The notes under the pieces: model-generated | Databases searched by the model: none | What the model saw: the letters and a program-made list of their open reading frames with translations, nothing else | Told to the model about the DNA's origin: nothing | In this document: one piece after another, positions 25,650 through 33,811 of the stretch | How positions within the stretch are numbered: the first letter of the stretch is position 1 | How the letters are laid out: each line of letters begins with the position of its first letter | Made by a program: the position numbers and the translations under genes | Assembly (NCBI GenBank): GCA_026417415.1 | Contig: JAOADG010000023.1 | Span: forward strand, 1 to 41,234 | Direction: 5' to 3' | Length of the DNA stretch: 41,234 nucleotides | Source: a bacterium | GTDB lineage: Bacteria > Electryoneota > JAOADG01

Positions 25650-27223
25650 TAAACATCCCTCCTGGCTTGATTTTTGGTGGAGTGATAAATTCGTAAAAGA
25701 GTATGGAGAATAACCGCTATGATAGTGAAGATGATAAGCCCTTTCCCGATATGATCAATCCAATAATTGCGGTCTCGGGCAGGCAAATAGAAATCGGTGA
25801 GAGCAGCTAAGCGGCTATTTTCTCGGGAATGACATTCCACACAGGACAGTGCTTGGGATTTGGGAGCAACCATATGGTTGATGGGCCAGGTCATTTCGGT
25901 TTTCACAAAACCGTAATCACCACTATAGGGCAATCCCAAATGCTGCATTCCAGCTTGAATGGCTTTTTGCCAATCAAAATCGTTCCAAAACCCACTATCC
26001 CCTTTGGTGACTGAATAGGTTTTGGGTTGTACCAAGTAGTTATATTTTTTATCATAGGGTTGTACGGCACGATGAATTTTCACGGGAATGATTTTTGCCT
26101 CGGGATCGCGATAACTCCCAAACAGTTCATTGATTTTTACCACTTGTGTGGGGTTTATCGGTTCGCCCAACAATACATGGGTAGCAGTCCCATTGAACCA
26201 TAGGTATTCAGGTTTCACGTTACGAGCCCAAGTAAACGTTCCTTTTAAGGAGGTATAGGCAACCATTCCCAAAGAGTCCTTTTCTTCGTAAGGTTCACCA
26301 TTTTTTAAGTTTCCGGCAGTGGACCAATCCCACTCCATTTTGGTGGGATTGACCTTTGCATAGGTCGGAATATGGCAGGTTTGACAAGCAACTTTGATCC
26401 CGTGGCGGTTCAAAATGGTTTGCTGGTGGGGTTTATCAGTATGGCATTGTTCGCATTGAACGCGATCGCGATTCATGGATGAGAGGGAGTACACTTTCCC
26501 TAACATTTGGTGATTTTTAGCGGTATGGCAATCCACACACGATAGATCCACTCCATCCGTCCCCATATGAACATCAATCTCGCGCTCTGTATCAAACAGT
26601 GCCATTTCCAAATCCCCGTGCTTAACGTTGTTTCCGCCACCCCCGAAAAAGTGGCAAGTGCCACAATTGTTCCGTGTCGGTCTTCCCACGCTTTGAGCCA
26701 CAATATTGAGGTTTACGGAGGGATCGGGCATACCCGCACCACCGCTGGCTTTGAGGTACGTATTGGATAAGTCATGACACGATAAACAATCTACGTTCAA
26801 CGGATTCTGAAAGTCAAAACTGGCATCCTTAAACCCAAACCCGATGTGACATTTGTTGCAAGCCGCTTCGTTGCTTGCAATCCCGATACAAAAGTTATTG
26901 AGGATATTCTTTTTTCCAATAGCACGAATCCCTTTGCCAGTCACATATTCCAAACGTTCCCAATTCCAATGGCTAGATTTCATCACTTCTATGTGACGTT
27001 GGTTATGGCAAGAGATGCACGCTTCGGTCACTTCTTGAGGGCGGGTAAAAGGTTTTTGGAGTGGTAAAAATTTTGAATGGTCCGCACTTTTACTCGCTTT
27101 TTTGTGATATTTTTCGCGAAGTTGGGAAAGAAGAGGGGGTCGATAAGGTTCTTTGAAGAGCGACGGGATCAATATCGCTGCAAAGATACCCAACAGCAAC
27201 AACCCTAAAAAGATGCGTTTCAT
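25649..27223 (-). CDS. Octahaem c-type cytochrome, tetrathionate-reductase family
   Basis: 524 residues with an N-terminal membrane segment or signal anchor and a C-terminal membrane span (GLIIFTIIAVILHTLL). Exactly eight CxxCH haem sites begin at C69, C122, C146, C187, C229, C257, C280 and C461; the long gap before the eighth and several extra histidines match the octahaem tetrathionate reductase (OTR) family. Characterised OTR reduces tetrathionate and also nitrite or hydroxylamine in vitro, so the true substrate here is open. Located on the outer face of the inner membrane, it would take electrons from the cytochrome b encoded next. The flanking YeeE/YedE genes favour a sulfur compound. 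Confidence 0.92.
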   Translation of the reverse strand: MKRIFLGLLLLGIFAAILIPSLFKEPYRPPLLSQLREKYHKKASKSADHSKFLPLQKPFTRPQEVTEACISCHNQRHIEVMKSSHWNWERLEYVTGKGIRAIGKKNILNNFCIGIASNEAACNKCHIGFGFKDASFDFQNPLNVDCLSCHDLSNTYLKASGGAGMPDPSVNLNIVAQSVGRPTRNNCGTCHFFGGGGNNVKHGDLEMALFDTEREIDVHMGTDGVDLSCVDCHTAKNHQMLGKVYSLSSMNRDRVQCEQCHTDKPHQQTILNRHGIKVACQTCHIPTYAKVNPTKMEWDWSTAGNLKNGEPYEEKDSLGMVAYTSLKGTFTWARNVKPEYLWFNGTATHVLLGEPINPTQVVKINELFGSYRDPEAKIIPVKIHRAVQPYDKKYNYLVQPKTYSVTKGDSGFWNDFDWQKAIQAGMQHLGLPYSGDYGFVKTEMTWPINHMVAPKSQALSCVECHSRENSRLAALTDFYLPARDRNYWIDHIGKGLIIFTIIAVILHTLLRIYHSTKNQARRDV

Positions 27224-27226
27224 AGT

Positions 27227-27730
27227 TTAATTCCTTTTTTGATTGTCGTTAGGTTTGTGATTTTTTTGAGATGATTTTGAATTTCTAATCATATTACGGA
27301 TACTATGACAATCTACAGAATTTTGATACACCTCACAGTTACGGCAATCCCTATCGGCACAAACGTTATCTTCATGCGCCACTGTCCAACAACCGGCTTG
27401 TGGATGGGTGTATGCAGGGCATCGCAGCCGTTCGGACATCGGGCAATGGATCGTTTCCCAACACGGAATCAATGAGTGGAGCGTCCTTATTCCTTCAATA
27501 GAGATCTTTTGGTCCACAATGGCTTTGCGAATACATTTGAGCCGATTGATGTCCGTTTCTGAGTACAGACGCTGCCCATTGGAATTTTTGTAAACCACGA
27601 TAAGTCCGCGGCGTTCGTACATACGCAAGGTCATCACAGAGATTCCGAGCATTCGTGCTACAGTTCCGATAGGATAAATGGGGTGATCTGTGTTTTTGTC
27701 TGATGAAATGGGTTTGGAGATCGAGTTCAT
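27227..27730 (-). CDS. MerR-family regulator with Cys-rich C-terminus
   Basis: 167 residues. Winged helix-turn-helix of MerR type at about 19-67 (YPIGTVARMLGISVMTLRMYERRG, then GQRLYSETDINRL). After the short dimerisation helix come eight cysteines in about 50 residues (C90, C96, C104, C114, C124, C129, C132, C141), which could bind a metal, an Fe-S cluster or a sulfur species. It is the first gene of the minus-strand operon, three bases before the octahaem cytochrome, and is therefore the likely regulator of that operon. Palindromes in its own upstream region are its probable operators. Confidence 0.9.
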   Translation of the reverse strand: MNSISKPISSDKNTDHPIYPIGTVARMLGISVMTLRMYERRGLIVVYKNSNGQRLYSETDINRLKCIRKAIVDQKISIEGIRTLHSLIPCWETIHCPMSERLRCPAYTHPQAGCWTVAHEDNVCADRDCRNCEVYQNSVDCHSIRNMIRNSKSSQKNHKPNDNQKRN

Positions 27731-27762
27731 ATGTGCCTATTCGCAGGAAAACCTATATCTGT

Positions 27763-27785
27763 AATTGTCAACTTATCTGACAATT
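27763..27785. promoter_or_regulatory. Palindromic operator candidate for the MerR regulator
   Basis: AATTGTCA (27763-27770), seven bases, then TGACAATT (27778-27785): a perfect 8-base inverted repeat of MerR-operator type, 33 bases upstream of the regulator's start codon and between the divergent genes. Confidence 0.6.
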
Positions 27786-27810
27786 CTAAATATAATGCAG
27801 AAAATTTCTT

Positions 27811-27829
27811 TTGTCAAATTTAAAGACAA
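27811..27829. promoter_or_regulatory. Second palindromic operator candidate
   Basis: TTGTC (27811-27815) and GACAA (27825-27829) form an inverted repeat around an AT-rich nine-base centre, repeating the TTGTCA/TGACAA element of the site at 27763. Another TTGACAAT follows at 27841. Confidence 0.45.
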
Positions 27830-27840
27830 TTTAAAATCAG

Positions 27841-27869
27841 TTGACAATCCATTCTATCAATTGTACATT
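27841..27869 (+). promoter_or_regulatory. Promoter candidate for the small exported protein
   Basis: A consensus TTGACA (27841-27846), 17 bases, and TACATT (27864-27869). The -35 box is part of a TTGACAAT element that repeats the operator half-site, so the same regulator could act here. A 7-base inverted repeat (AGCATTG-CAA-CAATGCT, 27875-27891) lies at the expected start of transcription. Confidence 0.5.
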
Positions 27870-27937
27870 GTTTTAGCATTGCAACAATGCTGAGGGTAAT
27901 TTAATTCATTGTATTCATCAGATATAGGAGAATTACT

Positions 27938-28360
27938 ATGCGCGCAATCATTGTCATTCTTTCAATTTTTTTGTGTACAACATTCGCTTTTGCTCAAGAT
28001 AACATTGCACAAGAATTAAAAAGTGATATTGTAACTATCCAAGGTAATCAAATGAATGCATCGGTTCATATTGTTGTAACAACTATTGAAGGGAATAAAC
28101 AGATTTCCTTAAATGGAAGAGCTCCTGTTGGACAAATTAGTCGGGATAATTTTGTTTTTCTTATGTCTATGTTTTTACTTGGTATTATAAAAGAGGCAGA
28201 AGATTTTGATATCGTTGAAGAAGTTATCGGTGAACCTGATTTAACAGCCAATTTAACATTTACTTCCCAAGGTATGCAGATTGCGATGACAGATCATAAT
28301 ACAGGTGAAATGGTTAAAGAAACCCAAACGTGGAAACAAATTTTTCGTGAATCACAATAA
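27938..28360 (+). CDS. Small exported protein of unknown function
   Basis: 140 residues with a standard signal peptide (RAIIVILSIFLCTTFAFAQ) and a mature part of about 120 residues, mostly predicted beta-strand with Thr/Ile/Val-rich segments such as VHIVVTTIEGNKQISL and LTANLTFTSQGMQIAM. No cysteine is left after cleavage, and no haem or metal motif is seen. ATAGGAG precedes the ATG. It is divergent from the MerR-cytochrome operon and shares its operator region, so it may be induced with it; this is inference. A strong hairpin follows the stop. Family not recognised. Confidence 0.72.
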   Translation: MRAIIVILSIFLCTTFAFAQDNIAQELKSDIVTIQGNQMNASVHIVVTTIEGNKQISLNGRAPVGQISRDNFVFLMSMFLLGIIKEAEDFDIVEEVIGEPDLTANLTFTSQGMQIAMTDHNTGEMVKETQTWKQIFRESQ

Positions 28361-28380
28361 TAGTAGTCCTAATCAAAACG

Positions 28381-28422
28381 CAATGCCCATCCCTATGGAT
28401 GGGCATTGGACCATCCATTTTT
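28381..28422 (+). terminator. Probable intrinsic terminator after the small exported protein
   Basis: A perfect 12-base stem (CAATGCCCATCC, 28381-28392, with GGATGGGCATTG, 28397-28408) around a CTAT loop. A five-T run follows only after nine further bases (28418-28422), so termination may be imperfect; preceding A-rich bases would extend activity on the other strand little. Confidence 0.6.
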
Positions 28423-28466
28423 GTTAATCTATCGTATCATATTCTTTTCTTAAGAAGGAAATTACT

Positions 28467-29489
28467 TTGAAGTACCATCCAATCACCATTATCGGCGCAG
28501 GGGTGGCAGGTCTGACTTGCGCCAAAATGCTCCAAGAGTATGGACTGGACACAATACTTTTGGATAAAGGGCGCAGCGTAGGTGGACGTTGTTCCACATG
28601 GCGTACAGACCAAGGCCACCGTTTGGATTATGGACCAACTTTTTTCCACGGTTCAAACCCCTTTTTCTTGCAAACGCTACAACAACTTGACGGTACAATT
28701 ATAGATGGATGGCCCTATCACATCCAGGGGAGCGGTACACCTTGCCAAGTGAATGCCTTGCAACCACATATGCGTCGCATCGCGATCAAAGAAGGCATTT
28801 CGGCTTTTCCCAAATATCTGGCACAAGGTTTAACCATTCATTCCCAGCAACGCATCACTCAACTGAGTGGGACCCTAGACGGTGTGTTGGTTACACTGGA
28901 ATCGGGCGATTTGTTCCAAACCCAACTTGTAGTTCTTGCACTTCCCAATGAACAAATGTGCGCTTTACTTGAGACCATTCCCTCACCCAGCGAAGATATC
29001 AAAGCCATTCGTTATCTACTTTCACAATTGGTTACTTTTCCTAGTTTAACGGTGTTAGCGACCTATCCAAAAGGGATTCCTATCCCCGAGTGGGACTTGC
29101 TACTCCCCTCAAAATCCCCTTTACAATTGATTGCGAATGAAAGCAGCAAACGTCCCGAAGTGGAAGGGTTAGCGTTGGTATTGCAAGCAAAACCTGCTTG
29201 GTCTGCTAAACATTTGGAAGAATCACCAGAACAGTGGCAAGCGCGTCTATTTGATGCAGCTGCACCTTTAATCGGAGAATGGGTCAAGCAACCGCAATGG
29301 TCACGAGCCCACCGTTGGAGATATGCGCGTACCGATTTAGCCAACGAATGGGGTTCCCCTATACTACTTACTTTAGGATCGGGAAAACTATTGTTAGCAG
29401 GAGAATCCTTTTCTCGTAGCATCGGTGTTGAAGGGGCTTTTCTTTCCGGCATTGCAAGCGCTGAACAGATAAGGAGAATGAAACAATGA
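28467..29489 (+). CDS. Renalase-like FAD-dependent oxidoreductase
   Basis: 340 residues starting at TTG 28467 with AAGGAAA upstream; no ATG fits the conserved N-terminus. FAD-binding dinucleotide fold ITIIGAGVAGLTCAKML (about 7-23), then LLDKGRSVGGRCSTWR and DYGPTFF, the pattern of renalase/amine-oxidase-like flavoproteins. A C-terminal flavin-contact segment is visible as LLLAGESFSRSIGVEGAFLSG. Bacterial renalase-type enzymes oxidise aberrant dihydro-NAD(P) isomers, but that activity is only a family-level suggestion. The stop overlaps the ribA start (ATGA). Confidence 0.85.
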   Translation: MKYHPITIIGAGVAGLTCAKMLQEYGLDTILLDKGRSVGGRCSTWRTDQGHRLDYGPTFFHGSNPFFLQTLQQLDGTIIDGWPYHIQGSGTPCQVNALQPHMRRIAIKEGISAFPKYLAQGLTIHSQQRITQLSGTLDGVLVTLESGDLFQTQLVVLALPNEQMCALLETIPSPSEDIKAIRYLLSQLVTFPSLTVLATYPKGIPIPEWDLLLPSKSPLQLIANESSKRPEVEGLALVLQAKPAWSAKHLEESPEQWQARLFDAAAPLIGEWVKQPQWSRAHRWRYARTDLANEWGSPILLTLGSGKLLLAGESFSRSIGVEGAFLSGIASAEQIRRMKQ

Positions 29490-30217
29490 ATGTGGTTAGA
29501 CAACGTTTAGATGAACTCATTCAACAAGATAAACATCATGAATGTGAAGGGATGGGAACAGAAAAAATTTGTGTGCGAATGGTAGCGGTAGCGAACCTAC
29601 CCACCCGTTTTGGTGAGTTTTTCATTGTTGGATTTTGGAATAATCGTGATTCCAAAGAGCATATTGCAATGGTTCACGGAGATGTAGTGGATCAAGAACA
29701 TGTACCTCTTAGAATGCATTCGGAATGTTTGACCGGCGATATCATGGGTTCATTGCGCTGCGACTGTCGGGATCAGTTGGAGGTGGCGCTGCGAACCGTT
29801 GCTCATCAACCGTGTGGAGTGGTGCTGTATTTGCGACAAGAAGGGAGAGGAATTGGTCTGCTCAACAAAATACGCGCTTACAATTTGCAGGAACAAGGGT
29901 TTGACACAGTGGAAGCCAATTTAGCGCTTGGTTTCAAAGATGATGAACGAGATTTTGCTGTCGCTGCCCATATGATCCACAGTTTGCGGATTCGGTCTGT
30001 TAAGCTAATGACCAATAACCCCCTTAAAGTGAACCAGTTGAATTCTTACGGAGTAAAAGTGGTGGAGCGAATCCCTTTAGTAATCCCACCCAATGATTAC
30101 AACCGCTTCTACTTAGAAACCAAAGCCCATCGCTCAGGCCATTGGATTGATTTGAACGGATATCCACACTTAGAAGAGCAAAGTGACCCCATTGTGGTGA
30201 AAGAAGAAAACAAGTAA
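29486..30217 (+). CDS. ribA: GTP cyclohydrolase II
   Basis: 243 residues. Catalyses the first step of riboflavin synthesis from GTP. Zinc ligands are visible in HSECLTGDIMGSLRCDC (C81, C92, C94), the catalytic region in LYLRQEGRGIGLLNKI, and the C-terminal MTNNPLKVNQL motif binds the base. It is a stand-alone RibA without a fused RibB domain, and has about 25 extra N-terminal residues. The four-base overlap with the flavoprotein gene upstream suggests the flavin supply and flavoenzyme genes are co-transcribed. Confidence 0.95.
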   Translation: MNVVRQRLDELIQQDKHHECEGMGTEKICVRMVAVANLPTRFGEFFIVGFWNNRDSKEHIAMVHGDVVDQEHVPLRMHSECLTGDIMGSLRCDCRDQLEVALRTVAHQPCGVVLYLRQEGRGIGLLNKIRAYNLQEQGFDTVEANLALGFKDDERDFAVAAHMIHSLRIRSVKLMTNNPLKVNQLNSYGVKVVERIPLVIPPNDYNRFYLETKAHRSGHWIDLNGYPHLEEQSDPIVVKEENK

Positions 30218-30227
30218 TTTGTAATAG

Positions 30228-30249
30228 GGAAAAGAATTGATTATTTTCC
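30228..30249. other. Weak hairpin between ribA and glf
   Basis: GGAAAA (30228-30233) and TTTTCC (30244-30249) pair around ten bases, extended by TA pairs with one bulge. It may end ribA transcription, but no U-run follows on the plus strand. Confidence 0.25.
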
Positions 30250-30285
30250 TATGAAATAAGTTATCGTGAATTCTAAGGAATATCA

Positions 30286-31410
30286 ATGAAAGTCAATTTT
30301 CTTATTGTAGGTTGTGGTTTTACTGGAGCCACATTTGCTGAACGGATAGCCACTCAGTTAAATAAAAAGGTGCTAGTTGTTGAAAAACGTAATCATATAG
30401 GAGGTAATGCTTACGATTGTTATAATGAACATGGGATTTTAATTCACAAGTATGGACCCCATATTTTTCGCACCAGTTCACCAAAGATTTCTAGTTATTT
30501 AACCTCATTTTGTTCTTGGCGTCCTTATTTTCATAAGGTCCTTGCATTGGTTGATGGGAGTTTAGTGCCCGTACCTTTCAATCTTAATTCTGTGAATCAA
30601 GTTTTTCCTAAAAACTACGCAGCTAAATTGGAAGATGAATTGATTGATAAAATTGGATTTAATAAAACGATAACTATTCATAAGTTATTTGAAAGTAAGT
30701 CGCCACTCTTACAAGAATTAGCCAATTACATCTTTGAAAAAGTGTATTTGCATTATACGAAAAAACAATGGGGCTTAAATCCTGATCAACTTTCACCATC
30801 TGTTATCGGTCGTGTCCCAGTTCGTGTAAACAGAGATGATCGGTATTTTGACGATTGGTTTCAAGCAATGCCCACACAGGGATATACAGTGTTATTTGAA
30901 AAAATGTTAAATCACCCTAATATCCATATATTATTAAATACTGATTATAAAGAAATTGTAAAAGAGAGCACCTATGACCAAATGATCTACACAGGCCCCA
31001 TTGATGAATTTTTTGATTTTTGTCATGGACCTTTACCTTATCGGAGTTTAGAATTTGAATATATGACCCTGGAAGAAGAATATGTTCAACCAGTTGCAGT
31101 GATTAACTATCCCAATAATTTTGAATATACCCGAGTAAGTGAGTTTAAACACATTTCTGGTCAGAAACATTCTAAAACAACTTTAGCGTATGAATACCCA
31201 AAGGAGTATGTGATAGGAAAGAACATCCCATATTATCCAGTACTTAATGATGAGACCAAAGAGCGTTTTAGAAAATACGAAAAAGAAGCAGAAAAAATCT
31301 CACAAAAAGTGATTTTTGCGGGACGGTTGGCGGATTACCAATACTATAATATGGCGCAAGCGGTTGGAAGAGCGCTCCGATTGTTTGAGACTAGGATTAT
31401 GAATGGATGA
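30286..31410 (+). CDS. glf: UDP-galactopyranose mutase
   Basis: 374 residues, family length. Flavoenzyme that converts UDP-galactopyranose to UDP-galactofuranose. FAD-binding fold FLIVGCGFTGATFAERIA, then VVEKRNHIGGNAYDCYNEHGI and the diagnostic HKYGPHIFRTSS. Later features are the NPDQLSPSVIGRVPVR region and the C-terminal FAGRLADYQYYNMAQAVGRAL. TAAGGA precedes the ATG. It overlaps the downstream glycosyltransferase by eight bases, so galactofuranose is probably made and used by this pair in a surface glycan. Confidence 0.96.
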   Translation: MKVNFLIVGCGFTGATFAERIATQLNKKVLVVEKRNHIGGNAYDCYNEHGILIHKYGPHIFRTSSPKISSYLTSFCSWRPYFHKVLALVDGSLVPVPFNLNSVNQVFPKNYAAKLEDELIDKIGFNKTITIHKLFESKSPLLQELANYIFEKVYLHYTKKQWGLNPDQLSPSVIGRVPVRVNRDDRYFDDWFQAMPTQGYTVLFEKMLNHPNIHILLNTDYKEIVKESTYDQMIYTGPIDEFFDFCHGPLPYRSLEFEYMTLEEEYVQPVAVINYPNNFEYTRVSEFKHISGQKHSKTTLAYEYPKEYVIGKNIPYYPVLNDETKERFRKYEKEAEKISQKVIFAGRLADYQYYNMAQAVGRALRLFETRIMNG

Positions 31411-32323
31411 AATTTCTAAAGTATGCTCGGTCGTTGTGACTTATCGCCGTAAAGAACTGCTACGTGAAGTTTTACTTGCCCATTTATCTCAAACACGGCC
31501 TTTTGATAAAATTCTTGTAGTTGACAATTACAGTAATGATGGTACTTTAGAAATGCTTGCCAGTGAGTTCCCAATGGTAGAAGTACTTGCTTTGCCTTCC
31601 AATGAAGGGGGAGCAAGTGGATTTCATCATGGCGTGAAATGGGCTTGTGAACACCATTTTGATTGGATCTGGTTGGGTGATGATGATGCTATTCCTCATT
31701 CTAATATGTTAGAAGAAATGTTAAAAATAGCGTCTTTTCAAAAGAAGCATGCAGTACTGGGCAGAGTAGTGAATCCCGATCTTACTCCACAACTGAGAGT
31801 TTTGCATTATATTCAAGAAAATGACTTCTTGTTTAAAAAACATTTTCATGGATTAGAACCACCTGAATTGATCTATGTTGCCAATTTGACGGGTTTTATG
31901 GTTCACTTTGAAAGAATACAAAAGGTTGGAAATATTCGTCTTGACTTTTTTTCGCAATGTGATGATCTTGAATGGTCATTAAGAATCTCAGGTGACGAAG
32001 GGATTGCTTATGCTCGTGAAGCTATTATTGTTCATAAGGATCATGTAGTTCAATTGGAAAGAAATATTTTAGGACGTAAAATTACTGCTGTTGATAGAAA
32101 TTCTTTGTGGAAGCAATATTACGGACTTAGAAATACGATCATCGTGTACAAGATGCACCATAAACCTTACCTGTGGCATGCATTTAAGGTAATTGCAAAA
32201 AATATAATTAAGCGTCCATTATTCGGCGATAACTTACTCAACTTTCGCATATTTTGGTTAGCATTTTGGGATGGTGTCCATAACCGCACAGGCAAGCTCA
32301 TCCCACCGGGGTGGGTAGGATAA
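31403..32323 (+). CDS. GT2 family glycosyltransferase, possibly galactofuranosyltransferase
   Basis: 306 residues. GT-A nucleotide-sugar-binding start (VCSVVVTYRRKELLREVL), the VVDNYSNDGT segment, SNEGGASGFHHGVKWA and the metal-binding DDD at about 93-95 in WLGDDDAIP. An ED/EW-type acceptor site is seen in QCDDLEWSLR. This pattern is that of GlfT/WbbL-like GT2 enzymes. Direct translational coupling to glf argues for galactofuranose transfer, which is inference. A short GC-rich repeat (CCCACCGGGGTGGG) closes the gene. Confidence 0.88.
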   Translation: MDEISKVCSVVVTYRRKELLREVLLAHLSQTRPFDKILVVDNYSNDGTLEMLASEFPMVEVLALPSNEGGASGFHHGVKWACEHHFDWIWLGDDDAIPHSNMLEEMLKIASFQKKHAVLGRVVNPDLTPQLRVLHYIQENDFLFKKHFHGLEPPELIYVANLTGFMVHFERIQKVGNIRLDFFSQCDDLEWSLRISGDEGIAYAREAIIVHKDHVVQLERNILGRKITAVDRNSLWKQYYGLRNTIIVYKMHHKPYLWHAFKVIAKNIIKRPLFGDNLLNFRIFWLAFWDGVHNRTGKLIPPGWVG

Positions 32324-32333
32324 ATAAAAAATC

Positions 32334-32362
32334 TTGACTTTAAGTACTAACTTCTATATATT
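32334..32362 (+). promoter_or_regulatory. Good sigma-70-type promoter before the papain-fold gene
   Basis: TTGACT (32334-32339), exactly 17 bases, TATATT (32357-32362), which places transcription start about 29 bases before the ATG at 32398. It sits directly after the glycosyltransferase stop, separating the next two genes from the glf unit. Confidence 0.55.
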
Positions 32363-32397
32363 AGCAGAAATTACTAGAATATCAGTTTGCCTATCTA

Positions 32398-33810
32398 ATG
32401 AAATTAGTTGGTTCCAAGGTTGGAAATTTTTCAGTTTATCATCTCGAGAATAAGGATGATGCGGAGGAGTTTTGTCGATTTTTATTGCTTCCCAATAGTA
32501 AATATACTGATTCTTTAACTCGTTTACTGTCTTCTTGTAAAGGTTTCACAGTAATCGTAGAAGAAAATTATTTCGATAAAGATTGGACAAGTATCTTCTC
32601 ACATCATTATTCTACAATTTATGGACGATATCCAAGATGTGTAACACGGTTGCACATTTTTCAAGGAACTCATCCTTTTGAAATACTTGAAGAAGCTTGT
32701 TCATTTCAATCCCATTATGTTGGCTACATCAATATTTACCCAACACGACCGAGGGTAATTGGTCGAACCCTATTGAGCCCAAAAATTTACTTTGAAAACC
32801 CTACAGTAATGTATTATGAAGAAATGGTACATATTGCAGGCAATGAGTTAAAAATTCGTGGGTTTCCGTTTACAGGTCAAGATGGCAAGGTCGTTAGTTG
32901 CGCACACGTTGCTTGTTGGGAAATAGTGCGGTATTTATCGGGTAAATATGGCTATTATGGAGAGTATTTTTTATCGGATATTGCAGTTCAAGCAGAAGAT
33001 TCAAGATTTGGGAGACCTATTCCGACTAAGGGACTCAACGGAGGTCAAATTTTATCGGCATTAAGGTCATTTAGATTAAGTCCGACCATTTATTGGATTA
33101 GCAATGACTTATGTAGAGAAAAAGCGATAGAATATGCTATTGGTTATTTGTTATCAGGTATTCCTATCATTTTATTAGGTGATATGCATGCAATTGTAGG
33201 AATTGGTTTAGCTTCAACTGACCCTAATGATAAAAGTATTATTGTAAATGATGATAATTATTTACCTTATGGTATAATGAAATTGGATACTACTCACAAT
33301 GTTCGTTTTCCACTCAACGTCTTAAATGGCTTCATTGCACCATTATACCACAAAATTATCGTTCCGTTTGAGACAGCATTAAACTTTTCAGAAAAGTTTG
33401 GTCGAATTGATCTTTTTGGATTGACAAAAAACGGATTGAATGGTAATTTAATGTCAAGAACATTTCTTACAAGCTCTAAATCGTATTTAAAATCACTAGC
33501 GTTGCGTCAAAACCAGAATGAATTTGAAAGAATCGTACGAACAAGACCACTCCCTAAATTTATTTGGATTACAGAGTTTTACCAAGAATCAAACCCATTT
33601 CAAATTCATGCTGAATATCTATTTGATGCTACAACATCTGAACACGACCCGTTTCCATTTTTATATCTAAACTATCCAAACCTTATTTGGGTTAATAAAA
33701 TATTTGATGAACCTTCTGATAGTGTTTGTTTTACAAGTCCTATTGAAAAAAAGGAATGTATCAAAAGTTGGGAAGCATTTCCTGGAAATTTATTTTGGAA
33801 AGAGAATTAA
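32398..33810 (+). CDS. Papain-fold cysteine-peptidase-like protein of unknown role
   Basis: 470 residues, no signal peptide. The N-terminal third (TVIVEENYFDKDW, RCVTRLHIFQ, YVGYINIYP, VIGRTLL) and the following FPFTGQDGKVVSCAHVACWE belong, to my recollection, to a scattered bacterial family of uncharacterised proteins. A papain-like active site is arguable: oxyanion Gln161, Cys168, His264 in GDMHAIVGIG, and Asp285 or Asp286 in IVNDDN. GLNGGQILSAL and LLSGIPIILL fit the C39-like fold. The last 150 residues are unassigned. AT content is higher than in neighbouring housekeeping genes, no ribosome-binding site is evident before the ATG, and the gene has its own promoter, suggesting an accessory unit with the small gene after it. 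Substrate unknown. Confidence 0.75.
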   Translation: MKLVGSKVGNFSVYHLENKDDAEEFCRFLLLPNSKYTDSLTRLLSSCKGFTVIVEENYFDKDWTSIFSHHYSTIYGRYPRCVTRLHIFQGTHPFEILEEACSFQSHYVGYINIYPTRPRVIGRTLLSPKIYFENPTVMYYEEMVHIAGNELKIRGFPFTGQDGKVVSCAHVACWEIVRYLSGKYGYYGEYFLSDIAVQAEDSRFGRPIPTKGLNGGQILSALRSFRLSPTIYWISNDLCREKAIEYAIGYLLSGIPIILLGDMHAIVGIGLASTDPNDKSIIVNDDNYLPYGIMKLDTTHNVRFPLNVLNGFIAPLYHKIIVPFETALNFSEKFGRIDLFGLTKNGLNGNLMSRTFLTSSKSYLKSLALRQNQNEFERIVRTRPLPKFIWITEFYQESNPFQIHAEYLFDATTSEHDPFPFLYLNYPNLIWVNKIFDEPSDSVCFTSPIEKKECIKSWEAFPGNLFWKEN

Positions 33811-33811
33811 T

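Noticed and set aside
23206-27937. Mobile element carrying the sulfur operon
   Set aside because: No transposase, integrase, tRNA target or flanking direct repeats were found, and the genes match neighbours in general composition.
32303-32316. CCCACCGGGGTGGG as a terminator after the glycosyltransferase
   Set aside because: The repeat is inside the coding sequence, leaves almost no loop and has no U-run directly after it.
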